DNA of 9,120 bases from an uncultured Clostridia bacterium (GTDB taxonomy: Bacteria; Bacillota; Clostridia; Christensenellales; Borkfalkiaceae): contig CAMWQS010000063.1 in NCBI GenBank assembly GCA_947176485.1, positions 1 to 9,120 on the forward strand. Reading direction: 5' to 3'. The position numbers were made by a program, and so were the translations under genes. Each line of letters starts with the position of its first letter. Position 1 is the stretch's first letter. Shown piece after piece: positions 1 to 6,352 of this stretch. The notes beneath the pieces are model-generated. The model was not told the DNA's origin, made no database searches, and saw nothing but the letters and a program-made list of their open reading frames with translations.

Positions 1-534
1 ACGGTGGGATACATTGTTTTTTTCTTCTTCGGTGGCAAGCCCGAACGACTTTTTTAAATCGTCGGAGTAGAATAGGCAATCGTAGCCGAAGCCGTTGGTG
101 CCTATCTCCTCAAACAAAATTCTGCCGTAGGTTTTGCCCTGCCCGAAGTAGGTTTTGCCGTCGGGCAGGCACAGGCAAACTGCGCTTTCAAAGTGTGCGC
201 GCCTGTCGTAAACGTGCTCCATTCTTTTAAGCAAAAGCTTCCTGTTTTCCGCGGGGCCTTCGCCCGAAAAGCGTGCGGAGTAAATACCCGGCGCGCCGTT
301 AAGCCCGTCGACGCACAGCCCCGAATCGTCCGAAAGGGCGGGAAGGGAAAACTTCTTTGCAACGGTTTCCGCCTTAATTTTGGCGTTTTCTTTAAAGGTT
401 TTACCCGTTTCCTCTATCTCGTCGGTAAAACCCAGCTCTTGCATAGAAATTATCTCTACGTCCGTAAAAATCGATTTTATTTCGGCAATTTTGCCCGCGT
501 TGCTGCTTGCAACTACAATTTTTTCGAGCTTCAT
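1..534 (-). CDS. rdgB: RdgB/HAM1 family XTP/dITP pyrophosphatase, 3' end cut by window edge
   Basis: This enzyme hydrolyses non-canonical purine triphosphates (dITP, XTP) to monophosphate plus pyrophosphate in the cytoplasm, keeping deaminated purines out of DNA and RNA. The 178 visible residues carry the family signature in order: SNAGK near residues 11-15 (triphosphate binding), EETGKTFKENA at 41-51, DDSGL at 69-73 (metal-binding acidic pair), GAPGIYSAR at 80-88, GFGYD at 148-152 and SHR at 176-178. SHR normally lies about 20 residues before the C-terminus, so only the last short helix is missing beyond the left edge. The start is the ATG at 534, which gives the standard N-terminus. No Shine-Dalgarno sequence precedes it. 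Instead a -10 box ends 6 bases before the ATG, so the mRNA may be leaderless. It follows trmL by 31 bases in the same direction but has its own promoter. The family call is close to certain. Confidence 0.95.
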   Translation of the reverse strand, partial: MKLEKIVVASSNAGKIAEIKSIFTDVEIISMQELGFTDEIEETGKTFKENAKIKAETVAKKFSLPALSDDSGLCVDGLNGAPGIYSARFSGEGPAENRKLLLKRMEHVYDRRAHFESAVCLCLPDGKTYFGQGKTYGRILFEEIGTNGFGYDCLFYSDDLKKSFGLATEEEKNNVSHR

Positions 535-540
535 AAATAA

Positions 541-569
541 ATTATATTATATATAAAGTTAAAAGTCAA
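541..569 (-). promoter_or_regulatory. Promoter of rdgB with leaderless geometry
   Basis: Read on the minus strand, TTGACT (569-564) is followed by a 17-base spacer and a perfect TATAAT (546-541), then 6 bases (TTATTT) and the ATG at 534. With the last T of the -10 at position -7, transcription would begin on the A of the start codon. The -35 overlaps the stop codon of trmL (568-566). No GGAGG-like sequence lies between the -10 and the ATG. The motifs are seen directly; the start site is inferred. Confidence 0.75.
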
Positions 570-1060
570 TCCCAACTGAGCCTGTGCAGCTCGCCTTTGC
601 AATTGAAGCCTTTAAAGTCTTGCTGCCTAAGCCCCTCGTAAACGGCTATCGCAACCGAGTTCGAAAGGTTCAAGCTTCTCGTGTCGTTCAGCATAGGTAT
701 ACGCACGCAAGAGTCCTTATTTGCCTTCAAAAGCTCTTCGGGAAGTCCACGCGTTTCCTTGCCGAATACGAGGAAGTCGCCCTCTTTAAATTCCACTGCG
801 GAATAATTTTTCCGCGCCTTAGTGGTGAAAAAGTAGAAGGAAGACGCTGGGAATTTAGAAACTACCTCGTCAAAGCTGTCGTAGTAGAAAATTTCGGCGT
901 CCTTCCAGTAATCAAGCCCCGCACGCTTTAAATACTTATCCGAAACCTCGAACCCGAGCGGGCGCACCAAGTGCAGCTTGCAGCCCGTAGCCGCGCAAGT
1001 TCTTACGATGTTGCCGGTATTTTGCGGAATTTCCGGCTCAACCAAAACGATATTAAACAT
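566..1060 (-). CDS. trmL: TrmL-type tRNA (cytidine/uridine-34 2'-O)-methyltransferase
   Basis: This SPOUT-class enzyme transfers a methyl group from S-adenosylmethionine to the 2'-hydroxyl of the wobble nucleotide of leucine tRNAs. The 164-residue length is normal for the minimal TrmL/CspR family, which has the trefoil-knot catalytic domain without an added RNA-binding domain. Visible landmarks are MFNIVLVEPEIPQNTGNI at the N-terminus with the conserved Arg at 20, RAGLDYW at 46-52, FGKETRGLP at 99-107 (SAM-binding knot) and IPM near 121-123 followed by RSLNLSNSVAIAVYE at 128-142. The ATG at 1060 is preceded by AGAGGA (1072-1067) at a spacing of 6, which fixes the start. The gene diverges from the Na/Pi transporter and lies upstream of rdgB. 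Methylation of a tRNA other than leucine tRNA cannot be ruled out. Confidence 0.95.
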   Translation of the reverse strand: MFNIVLVEPEIPQNTGNIVRTCAATGCKLHLVRPLGFEVSDKYLKRAGLDYWKDAEIFYYDSFDEVVSKFPASSFYFFTTKARKNYSAVEFKEGDFLVFGKETRGLPEELLKANKDSCVRIPMLNDTRSLNLSNSVAIAVYEGLRQQDFKGFNCKGELHRLSWD

Positions 1061-1066
1061 AAAAAA

Positions 1067-1110
1067 TCCTCTTGGTTTATTATTTTATAATAAAACGCGT
1101 AAAATTGCAA
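1067..1110 (-). promoter_or_regulatory. Candidate promoter and ribosome binding site of trmL
   Basis: On the minus strand, TTGCAA (1110-1105), a 17-base spacer and TAAAAT (1087-1082) form a plausible sigma-A promoter. The predicted start near 1075 leaves a 15-base leader that contains the Shine-Dalgarno AGAGGA (1072-1067), followed by six T residues before the ATG. The -35 is a 4/6 match, so the promoter is less certain than the ribosome binding site. Confidence 0.5.
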
Positions 1111-1133
1111 TTTATTGTACACTAAAATTTCAT

Positions 1134-1163
1134 TTGACAACGGTTGGCTGCGTAAGCTACAAT
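1134..1163 (+). promoter_or_regulatory. Promoter of the Na/Pi cotransporter gene
   Basis: A perfect TTGACA (1134-1139), an 18-base spacer and TACAAT (1158-1163) form a strong sigma-A promoter. The predicted start is near 1170, immediately before the GGTGGAGG at 1171-1178. No phosphate-responsive operator repeat was recognised. Confidence 0.75.
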
Positions 1164-1170
1164 ATTATTC

Positions 1171-1205
1171 GGTGGAGGTTGCAAAAAACGGCAATTAAAC
1201 TTATG
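1171..1205 (+). promoter_or_regulatory. Ribosome binding site with unusually long spacing and a small hairpin
   Basis: GGTGGAGG (1171-1178) is the only strong Shine-Dalgarno sequence upstream of the transporter, but it lies 24 bases from the ATG at 1203. Between them GTTGC (1178-1182) can pair with GCAAT (1191-1195), giving four Watson-Crick pairs plus one G-U around an 8-base loop. Folding would leave 7 bases (1196-1202) between the hairpin and the ATG. The alternative in-frame non-ATG starts in this interval (TTG at 1179, ATT at 1194) look worse: the first touches the GGAGG and the second is a rare start codon. Confidence 0.45.
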
Positions 1206-2957
1206 AAATTTTCTCTTTTAGCGCTCGGCTCGTCAGAGGTTCTGACGATAGTAAACTGCATGCTGCTTTTGTTCGGCGGGGTTGCTGCGTTCATTATTGG
1301 TATGAACATGATGGGCAACAACCTTGAAAACGCCGCCGGCAAATCTATGCGCAGACTTATGACCAAGGCAACCAAAAACCGCTTTTTGGGCGTGGGAACG
1401 GGTGCCGCCGTTACGGCGATAGTTACAAGCTCCTCCGCGACGACCGTCATGATAGTCGGCTTCGTAAACGTCGGAATTATGACCTTGACGCAAGCGGCTT
1501 CCGTTATTATGGGTGCGAACATCGGTACCACGGTTACGGCGTTTATTTCTGCAATATCCACGACTGGTGCGGAGTTCGAGGTAACGGCGCTGTTCGCCTT
1601 CGTTGCGTTCGTGGGCGTTTTAATGTCAATGCTCTGCAAAAAGGACAAAATCAAGCGTATAGGCGCCATTTTGCAAGGCTTGGGACTTATTTTCATAGGC
1701 ATGAACGTCATGTCAAGCTCTATGAGCGGGCTTATGGCAGAATATGTTATAGACGGCGAAGTTGCCGTTCAAAACCCGATAGCCCAAGCAGTAAAGGATA
1801 TGTTTACGGCCATCGGCTACGGTAAAGACATTCTAACTTGGGAAATAATCGTTTTATTCCTTTTGGGCGCGGCTTTGACGGGCTTGGTTCAGTCGTCTGC
1901 GGCGATAACGGCAATTGCCATTTCGCTTGCAAGCAGCGGGCTGATTTCATTGCCTATGGCAATGTTCATAATTCTCGGCACCAACGTCGGCACCTGCGTT
2001 ACCGCGCTTTTCTCGTCCTTGGGAGCAAGCGTCAACGCAAAAAGAACGGCTATCGTTCACCTTCTGTTCAACGTAATAGGCAGTATAATTTTCATAATAC
2101 CTTTGGCGTTCACAAGCGGTTATATTGCTAACTTCTTGAATTCGGCTATCCCGAGCATCTCTTGGCAAATCGCCATTTTCCATATGGTATTCAACTTGCT
2201 TACGACGGCGATTTTGCTTCCGTTTATTAAATATTTGGTTAAGCTTGCTTGCTTCCTCGTTCCCGAAAAGAAGTCCAAGGAAGCTGCCGAAGAGCATGGC
2301 GTGCTCGATAAGCGTTTGTTAAAGACGCCCGCGATTGCGGTCGGGCAGGTTAGGAAAGAGCTTACGCATATGGGCGAGCTTGCCTTTAAAAACTACAAGC
2401 TTGCGCTGGATATGCTTTTAAACGGCGATTTAAGCCGTGTAGTGGAGTTCGCCTCAACCGAAAAGAATATCAACGATTACAACAGTTTCATCTCTTCCTT
2501 CCTCGTTAAGCTGTCCTTGCAGGATTTGGCGGAAAACGACGAGAAGAAAGTTAGCTCGTTCTACCACGTCGCGTCCGACGTCGAAAGAATAGGCGACTAT
2601 GCGGAAAACATAGTTGAATACGCAACCCAAATGGTAGAGGGGGAGGCACGGTTTTCAGATGCTGCCAAGGCGGAAATTCTTGAAATGGACGGGCACATTA
2701 CCGAGCTTTACAAGTGCGCCACAAAGGTCTTCGGCGAGCTTGACGCAAGCTATATTCCCGCCGTAGAGAGGGAAGAAGCGGCAACGGACGATTGCTGTAA
2801 GCAGATGCAGGAGGCGCACTTAAAGCGCGCAACCGAAAACAGCTGCAACCCCGAGGCGGCGGCAGTTTACTTGCAGCTTGCGATAAATATGGAGAGAATT
2901 GCGGACCATATGCATAACGTCGCAAACTCAACTAAATCTTACCATCCGTACAACTAA
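1203..2957 (+). CDS. Na/Pi cotransporter family protein with C-terminal PhoU-like domain
   Basis: The product is a 584-residue membrane protein of the NptA/YjbB type, in which a sodium-phosphate symporter core is fused to a cytoplasmic PhoU-like helical domain. Residues 13-350 are highly hydrophobic and contain the two inverted-repeat signatures: TSSSATT at 75-81 with GANIGTT at 104-110, and QSSAAIT at 230-236 with GTNVGTC at 259-265. Residues 375-575 form the PhoU-like part, with ERIGDYAENI at 461-470 and MERIADHMHNVA at 563-574, matching the metal-binding E/DxxxD pattern of PhoU proteins. The family imports or exports phosphate with sodium; the transport direction cannot be read from sequence. 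The start at 1203 aligns with the usual family N-terminus; earlier in-frame codons reach into promoter DNA. One oddity is that the first repeat has Thr75 where many relatives have the Gln of QSSS. The gene is monocistronic, with its own promoter and terminator. Confidence 0.93.
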   Translation: MKFSLLALGSSEVLTIVNCMLLLFGGVAAFIIGMNMMGNNLENAAGKSMRRLMTKATKNRFLGVGTGAAVTAIVTSSSATTVMIVGFVNVGIMTLTQAASVIMGANIGTTVTAFISAISTTGAEFEVTALFAFVAFVGVLMSMLCKKDKIKRIGAILQGLGLIFIGMNVMSSSMSGLMAEYVIDGEVAVQNPIAQAVKDMFTAIGYGKDILTWEIIVLFLLGAALTGLVQSSAAITAIAISLASSGLISLPMAMFIILGTNVGTCVTALFSSLGASVNAKRTAIVHLLFNVIGSIIFIIPLAFTSGYIANFLNSAIPSISWQIAIFHMVFNLLTTAILLPFIKYLVKLACFLVPEKKSKEAAEEHGVLDKRLLKTPAIAVGQVRKELTHMGELAFKNYKLALDMLLNGDLSRVVEFASTEKNINDYNSFISSFLVKLSLQDLAENDEKKVSSFYHVASDVERIGDYAENIVEYATQMVEGEARFSDAAKAEILEMDGHITELYKCATKVFGELDASYIPAVEREEAATDDCCKQMQEAHLKRATENSCNPEAAAVYLQLAINMERIADHMHNVANSTKSYHPYN

Positions 2958-2974
2958 TTAAGGTGAAATTAATA

Positions 2975-3003
2975 GCCCGCGGCGCATACGCGCCGCGGGC
3001 TTT
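2975..3003. terminator. Palindromic terminator between convergent genes
   Basis: A perfect 11-bp stem (2975-2985 with 2990-3000) with loop ATAC is followed by TTT. It starts 17 bases after the stop of the Na/Pi transporter and lies 34 bases beyond the stop of the convergent membrane-protein gene. The stem is very GC-rich. The U-tract is short on the plus strand and broken on the minus strand, so termination may depend mainly on stem strength. Confidence 0.7.
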
Positions 3004-3034
3004 AAAATTGCGTTATTTCAAGCATATATGGGGG

Positions 3035-4537
3035 TCAATTGACTTTTTCTTCTGTATTTTCCTCGTTTTCTACCGTGTTTTTACCGTCCAAATCTTCGTT
3101 ATCCGCCACAGCGGCTTCCGAAAGGGTAAGGGGAATGGGAACTTCCTCCGTCTTTTGGGGCGTTTTTTGCGATTGCCCCCTGAATATGCGCCGACGAACG
3201 GCAAGAAAGGCGTAATAACTGCCCGTAAATATCCAGAACAAACCCACGTATACGACGTACAGCGCGATTAAATACGATAGGTAGAAAGTGTAATTTCCGA
3301 TATTAAACGGTACGTAATCGAAGGGAATGGGCAACGGGTTGACTTGTGTGAACGAGAAGTTGGGCGGCGACATATCAACGCCGGGTGCGCCGTAATCGCC
3401 TATAACCAAGCCGCAGTCTGTCAAGTATGTGCTGACGAGTCCGCTTGCAACGGTTGCAACGACTATCACCAAACAATAATAAATCAAGGGGATAATACAG
3501 TCTTTAATTCTGAACTTGTAGTGCCCCAACGCGGAAGGCAGAACGCATAGCCCGAACAGGAGGCAGTGCGTCAAGCAGAAGTACAAAATGGAGTAGCTGC
3601 AGAATATTCCGTAGTTGGACATCTCGTCCTTGCCGAAGTAGATAAACACCGTCAGCGCGCCCGCCGCGTGTACGAAGAATGAAATTGCGTACAGTACGCG
3701 CTTTTTCAAAATTACCGAAAGGCAGGCAACGTAAACGCCGATATTGCAGATAAACAGCGGGAGGGCTGCGAACACGTTGTTATAAACGTTGTAGCCGTCT
3801 CCGAGCAGCATCGAGTCCTTGCAGTGGTACTGAATTAAAAGCACTATCGCGCCCGCAACCAAGAAGTCTTGCTGTTTCTTTTTGTCAAATCTCTTTAAGA
3901 TATAGTAGCAACCTACGGTGAACCCGACCAAAATCGCAAGGGCTAAGAAGTGCCACAAGGTGAAGTTTTTAAACAGTAAGAACGGAGAGGTTTCCCTTAC
4001 GATATTAATATCGAAGAAGTTTTCAAAGATATTCAGCGGCATAACCGCAACTATTGCAAGGGGCAGATAGATAAAGCTTTTCGCACTCACCTTCCAGCCG
4101 TCCCGTATAAACAGCGACGCGCAACACAGAAGCTCAAGCGCGCAAGCTATAAAGAACAACGCCATATTCGCCGCTTTGGGCATAAACTCGTTTATGCTTG
4201 CGAAAATATTTTGAACCTGCTGTTCGTGGGTTACGCCTTCGGTCATCATCGTTACGTCGAAGAACGAGCCGAAGGTGCAACAGCTTACTATTATAAACAC
4301 CGGCAAGCCGTACTTTGCAATATCCGCACAGCATTTTTTCTTGTACCACACCGCAAGCGGTAAAAGCAATAATCCGCACTTTTTTAGCCACTGGCATAGT
4401 ACGAAGAAAAAGTTAAACTCCCCTATTCTGTTAAATATGTAATAATCGGAAACGGTGAAGGTCAGCACAAGCGATACCGCAAGGTACAGCCCCGTACAGA
4501 CCTGCAACGCCACCTCGTTTATTCGTTTCAAATTCAT
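3035..4537 (-). CDS. Multi-pass integral membrane protein, YwaF/TMEM164-like C-terminal half
   Basis: This 500-residue protein has roughly eleven to thirteen hydrophobic helices and an acidic, polar C-terminal tail (about 455-500) that is probably cytoplasmic. Residues 195-375 resemble the YwaF (TIGR02206/TMEM164) family: a WHFLALAI helix at 195-202, LPLFICNIG at 259-267, a helix with FFVHAAGALTVFIYFG at 287-302, and CLTHCLLFG then LGHYKFRIKD at 321-346. The biochemical role of that family is not established, so no function is assigned. The first 190 residues are extra membrane segments with no family I recognise. The protein is rich in cysteine (about twenty). The ATG at 4537 is chosen because a consensus promoter ends 6 bases before it; an earlier TTG start would lie upstream of the -35. 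No Shine-Dalgarno sequence is present. Confidence 0.7.
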   Translation of the reverse strand: MNLKRINEVALQVCTGLYLAVSLVLTFTVSDYYIFNRIGEFNFFFVLCQWLKKCGLLLLPLAVWYKKKCCADIAKYGLPVFIIVSCCTFGSFFDVTMMTEGVTHEQQVQNIFASINEFMPKAANMALFFIACALELLCCASLFIRDGWKVSAKSFIYLPLAIVAVMPLNIFENFFDINIVRETSPFLLFKNFTLWHFLALAILVGFTVGCYYILKRFDKKKQQDFLVAGAIVLLIQYHCKDSMLLGDGYNVYNNVFAALPLFICNIGVYVACLSVILKKRVLYAISFFVHAAGALTVFIYFGKDEMSNYGIFCSYSILYFCLTHCLLFGLCVLPSALGHYKFRIKDCIIPLIYYCLVIVVATVASGLVSTYLTDCGLVIGDYGAPGVDMSPPNFSFTQVNPLPIPFDYVPFNIGNYTFYLSYLIALYVVYVGLFWIFTGSYYAFLAVRRRIFRGQSQKTPQKTEEVPIPLTLSEAAVADNEDLDGKNTVENEENTEEKVN

Positions 4538-4543
4538 AACAAT

Positions 4544-4572
4544 ATTATAAAATATATATGCGGTGCTGTCAA
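4544..4572 (-). promoter_or_regulatory. Perfect-consensus promoter of the YwaF-like gene, leaderless geometry
   Basis: On the minus strand, TTGACA (4572-4567), exactly 17 bases and TATAAT (4549-4544) match both sigma-A hexamers at the ideal spacing. ATTGTT (4543-4538) and the ATG at 4537 follow directly, so the expected +1 is the A of the start codon. There is no room for a ribosome binding site. Confidence 0.85.
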
Positions 4573-4615
4573 TGGAAAGTTTTGCCGCCAAACCCTAAAA
4601 AATCCGGCAAATCGT

Positions 4616-4667
4616 TTGTAAAATATATTAAAGAGTGGTATACTAATCTCAAATAAAATTAACGGAG
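4616..4667 (+). promoter_or_regulatory. Promoter and ribosome binding site of the DUF1858 gene
   Basis: TTGTAA (4616-4621), a 17-base spacer and TATACT (4639-4644) with an extended -10 TG (4636-4637) form a sigma-A promoter. The predicted start near 4651 leaves a leader of about 24 bases with GGAG at 4664-4667, 7 bases before the ATG. The promoter is back to back with that of the YwaF-like gene. Confidence 0.7.
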
Positions 4668-4674
4668 AAATATT

Positions 4675-4875
4675 ATGGCAAAGATAACCAAGGATACTTT
4701 AATTGCAGATTGCCTCAGAATAAACCCCAACAGTGCTGAAATTTTACAGGCGGTTGGTATGCACTGCCTCGGCTGCGCTATGGCTCACGGCGAAACCATC
4801 GAGCAAGCGGTTTACGTTCACGGCAACGATTTGGATAAAGTTCTTGCAAAGCTTAACGAAGGCGTAGAAGACTAA
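4675..4875 (+). CDS. DUF1858 CxxC small protein (hybrid-cluster-protein-associated redox disulfide type)
   Basis: This 66-residue soluble protein is a complete single DUF1858 domain. The diagnostic segment is GMHCLGCAMAHGETIEQA at about 28-45, with the cysteine pair C31 and C34 followed by the conserved A/H and ET residues. The N-terminus (MAKITKDTLIADCL) matches the family, in which a helix leads with a conserved pattern of aspartate or leucine and a proline near residue 18. In anaerobes such proteins occur alone or fused to larger redox proteins and are often called hybrid-cluster-protein-associated, but a specific reaction is not established. Here the gene stands alone, with no hybrid cluster protein gene in the window. 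It is expressed from its own extended -10 promoter with a normal GGAG site and ends at a strong terminator. The family call is confident; the redox role is inferred from the CxxC pair. Confidence 0.9.
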   Translation: MAKITKDTLIADCLRINPNSAEILQAVGMHCLGCAMAHGETIEQAVYVHGNDLDKVLAKLNEGVED

Positions 4876-4890
4876 TTAAACGAATAAAAC

Positions 4891-4930
4891 AAAGCCCGAC
4901 GGCGCAAATCGCGCCGTCGGGCTTTTCTTT
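4891..4930. terminator. Strong bidirectional intrinsic terminator
   Basis: A perfect 15-bp stem (4891-4905 with 4911-4925) with loop AAATC is followed on the plus strand by TTTTCTTT. On the minus strand it is followed by an interrupted U-tract (TTTGTTTTATT). It serves the DUF1858 gene (stop 15 bases upstream) and the convergent serpin gene (stop at 4934). Confidence 0.92.
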
Positions 4931-4933
4931 AAA

Positions 4934-6217
4934 CTAAATATTATTTACCACGCCCGAAAATAAGGTTACGTTATTATTGTCGGTGATAATAAACCCGAAA
5001 GCTCTGTCTAGAATAAAATCGGCGTATACCGTTTCAATAGGCGCCGCCGCGCCCGCACCTGCAATATAAGTTACCGCCGCGCCTTCTATGCCCTTTTTGT
5101 CAACCACGAGGTTGGTAACGTGCTTTACCTCCGAGCAATAACAAGGTTCATCCGTCAGCGTAGAAAAGTCGCAACCTTCGCCAAACGCCGTGGTTATTCC
5201 GAACTTTTCTTGTAAAACCGGTACGAGGTCGCCTTCGTAGCTGCACTTATATTCGGGGAAGAAGCAGCGGGTTTTATAGGCGATATCGTTCTCTTCGTCA
5301 AACGAGTCGTAGTCTTTAATTGCGTTTACGGTTGCAAGGTTTTCCGCCGTGAACACTTCGTCAACGCTGTACCCGCCCTTCGGCAGTAAAAATTTAAGCT
5401 TAAACCCGTTTGAGGTCTGAGTGTAAAACGCAGAATATTTTTCCGTTTCGTAAGCCTTTCCGAAATTGTAGTCGCCTTGCACCAGCTTCTTTGAAGTGGT
5501 CGTGCCGTCCTTTGCGGTGAAGGTATACGCGTCTTTCGTCATCGGCAAATCCCGCCCGTACGGGTTCCAAATCGCTTTAAGGTACAAGGTGTTTATAAGC
5601 GTAAACAGCGTTTCCCGTGACAACTCAAATTCGTGGTCTATAACGCCCTTCGTCTGGTCCTTTACGAATTTGCGTATCGCCTTGTTTGCGTTTACGTTGT
5701 CGTGCAAAAAGTCCGCCGCGTAAGAATAGCTGTAAAAGGTGTCCGAAAGCGTATTGATGCACTCTTGCTTTACGGGCGTTCCCTCGTTCACCCAAATGGA
5801 ATTGGTCAGATTTACAACGGTTGACTTGCTATCGCGGATTAGCGAGCGGTAGAAGGTGGGGAAGTTCGCTTGAAGCTCGTTATAGGTTACGCCCAACGCG
5901 GAAAGTAGCTCTCCGCGGGTATCGCCGCCCGCGCACTCCGCCGCAAGCGAAAGTGCCGTGAATACCGAAACGGGCGACACGGTAAAGTTCGTGTTTCCCG
6001 TATAATCCTCGTAAACGCCGCTTGCAAAACGCGTAGCAAAATCTTCCGCTTTTCCTTTAAACGCCGTAAAGCTTTCGGTGTAATCACTGTAAATAAGCGG
6101 TTTGGCTTCAGCCGGTTTGCCAAGCTCGGTGCATTTCCCGCCCGAGCAAGCGGTAAAAGACAGGGCGCACACTGCCGCACAGCCTAATACCGCAAAAGTT
6201 CTGAGTTTTCCTTTCAT
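4934..6217 (-). CDS. Secreted serpin (serine/cysteine protease inhibitor), predicted lipoprotein
   Basis: This 427-residue product combines a lipoprotein signal peptide with a full serpin fold. Residues 1-24 have a positive start, a hydrophobic core and a lipobox ending FTAC with the lipid-accepting Cys24; Phe at -3 is not the usual residue. Serpin landmarks are NFTVSPVSVFTALS at 77-90, NSIWVN at 139-144, NTLYLKAIWNPY at 209-220, LKFLLPKGGYSVDE at 274-287, HVTNLVVDKKG at 366-376 and the C-terminal FGFIITDNNNVTLFSGVV at 407-424. By alignment from the hinge Gly376 (P15), the reactive loop runs to about 393 with P1-P1' near Ala390-Ala391. The small residues suggest an inhibitor of elastase-like proteases. 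P14 is Ile instead of the usual Ser/Thr. It would trap target proteases at the cell surface. The ATG at 6217 has AGGAGG at a spacing of 7; upstream extension is intergenic DNA. Confidence 0.93.
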   Translation of the reverse strand: MKGKLRTFAVLGCAAVCALSFTACSGGKCTELGKPAEAKPLIYSDYTESFTAFKGKAEDFATRFASGVYEDYTGNTNFTVSPVSVFTALSLAAECAGGDTRGELLSALGVTYNELQANFPTFYRSLIRDSKSTVVNLTNSIWVNEGTPVKQECINTLSDTFYSYSYAADFLHDNVNANKAIRKFVKDQTKGVIDHEFELSRETLFTLINTLYLKAIWNPYGRDLPMTKDAYTFTAKDGTTTSKKLVQGDYNFGKAYETEKYSAFYTQTSNGFKLKFLLPKGGYSVDEVFTAENLATVNAIKDYDSFDEENDIAYKTRCFFPEYKCSYEGDLVPVLQEKFGITTAFGEGCDFSTLTDEPCYCSEVKHVTNLVVDKKGIEGAAVTYIAGAGAAAPIETVYADFILDRAFGFIITDNNNVTLFSGVVNNI

Positions 6218-6224
6218 ATCCGTT

Positions 6225-6239
6225 CCTCCTATAATTATA
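6225..6239 (-). promoter_or_regulatory. Strong Shine-Dalgarno and candidate -10 of the serpin gene
   Basis: On the minus strand AGGAGG (6230-6225) lies 7 bases from the ATG and fixes the serpin start. A TATAAT (6239-6234) sits just upstream, but if used at standard geometry it would start transcription at about 6227, inside the Shine-Dalgarno, and it has no good -35. The ribosome binding site is secure; the promoter is doubtful and may lie elsewhere in 6240-6300. Confidence 0.5.
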
Positions 6240-6297
6240 ACGAATTTGCGCTCCGCTTTGTCCCGCAAAATCTGGAAATGCTGGTAAAATCTTTGCA

Positions 6298-6347
6298 TTG
6301 CGCGGGGGTATAAATCTTGGTATAATATAACCGTGGAAACACGGAGG
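6298..6347 (+). promoter_or_regulatory. Promoter, leader hairpin and ribosome binding site of the NlpC/P60 gene
   Basis: TTGCGC (6298-6303), a 17-base spacer and TATAAT (6321-6326) form a promoter with predicted start near 6333. CCGTG (6331-6335) can pair with CACGG (6340-6344) around a GAAA tetraloop. The 3' arm includes the first two G residues of the GGAGG Shine-Dalgarno (6343-6347), which is 5 bases from the ATG at 6353. If transcription starts at 6333 the first two stem bases would be missing from the RNA. Confidence 0.6.
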
Positions 6348-6352
6348 TATAA

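Noticed and set aside
978..1202. Longer version of the Na/Pi transporter starting at 978
   Set aside because: The extra N-terminus overlaps trmL on the other strand and covers the transporter's own promoter; it is not membrane-like or family-like.
4538..4591. Longer YwaF-like protein from a TTG at 4591
   Set aside because: The codon lies upstream of a perfect -35, so it would not be transcribed from that promoter, and it has no ribosome binding site.
4675..6217. Functional link between the DUF1858 protein and the serpin
   Set aside because: They converge on a bidirectional terminator and share no promoter; adjacency alone is not evidence.
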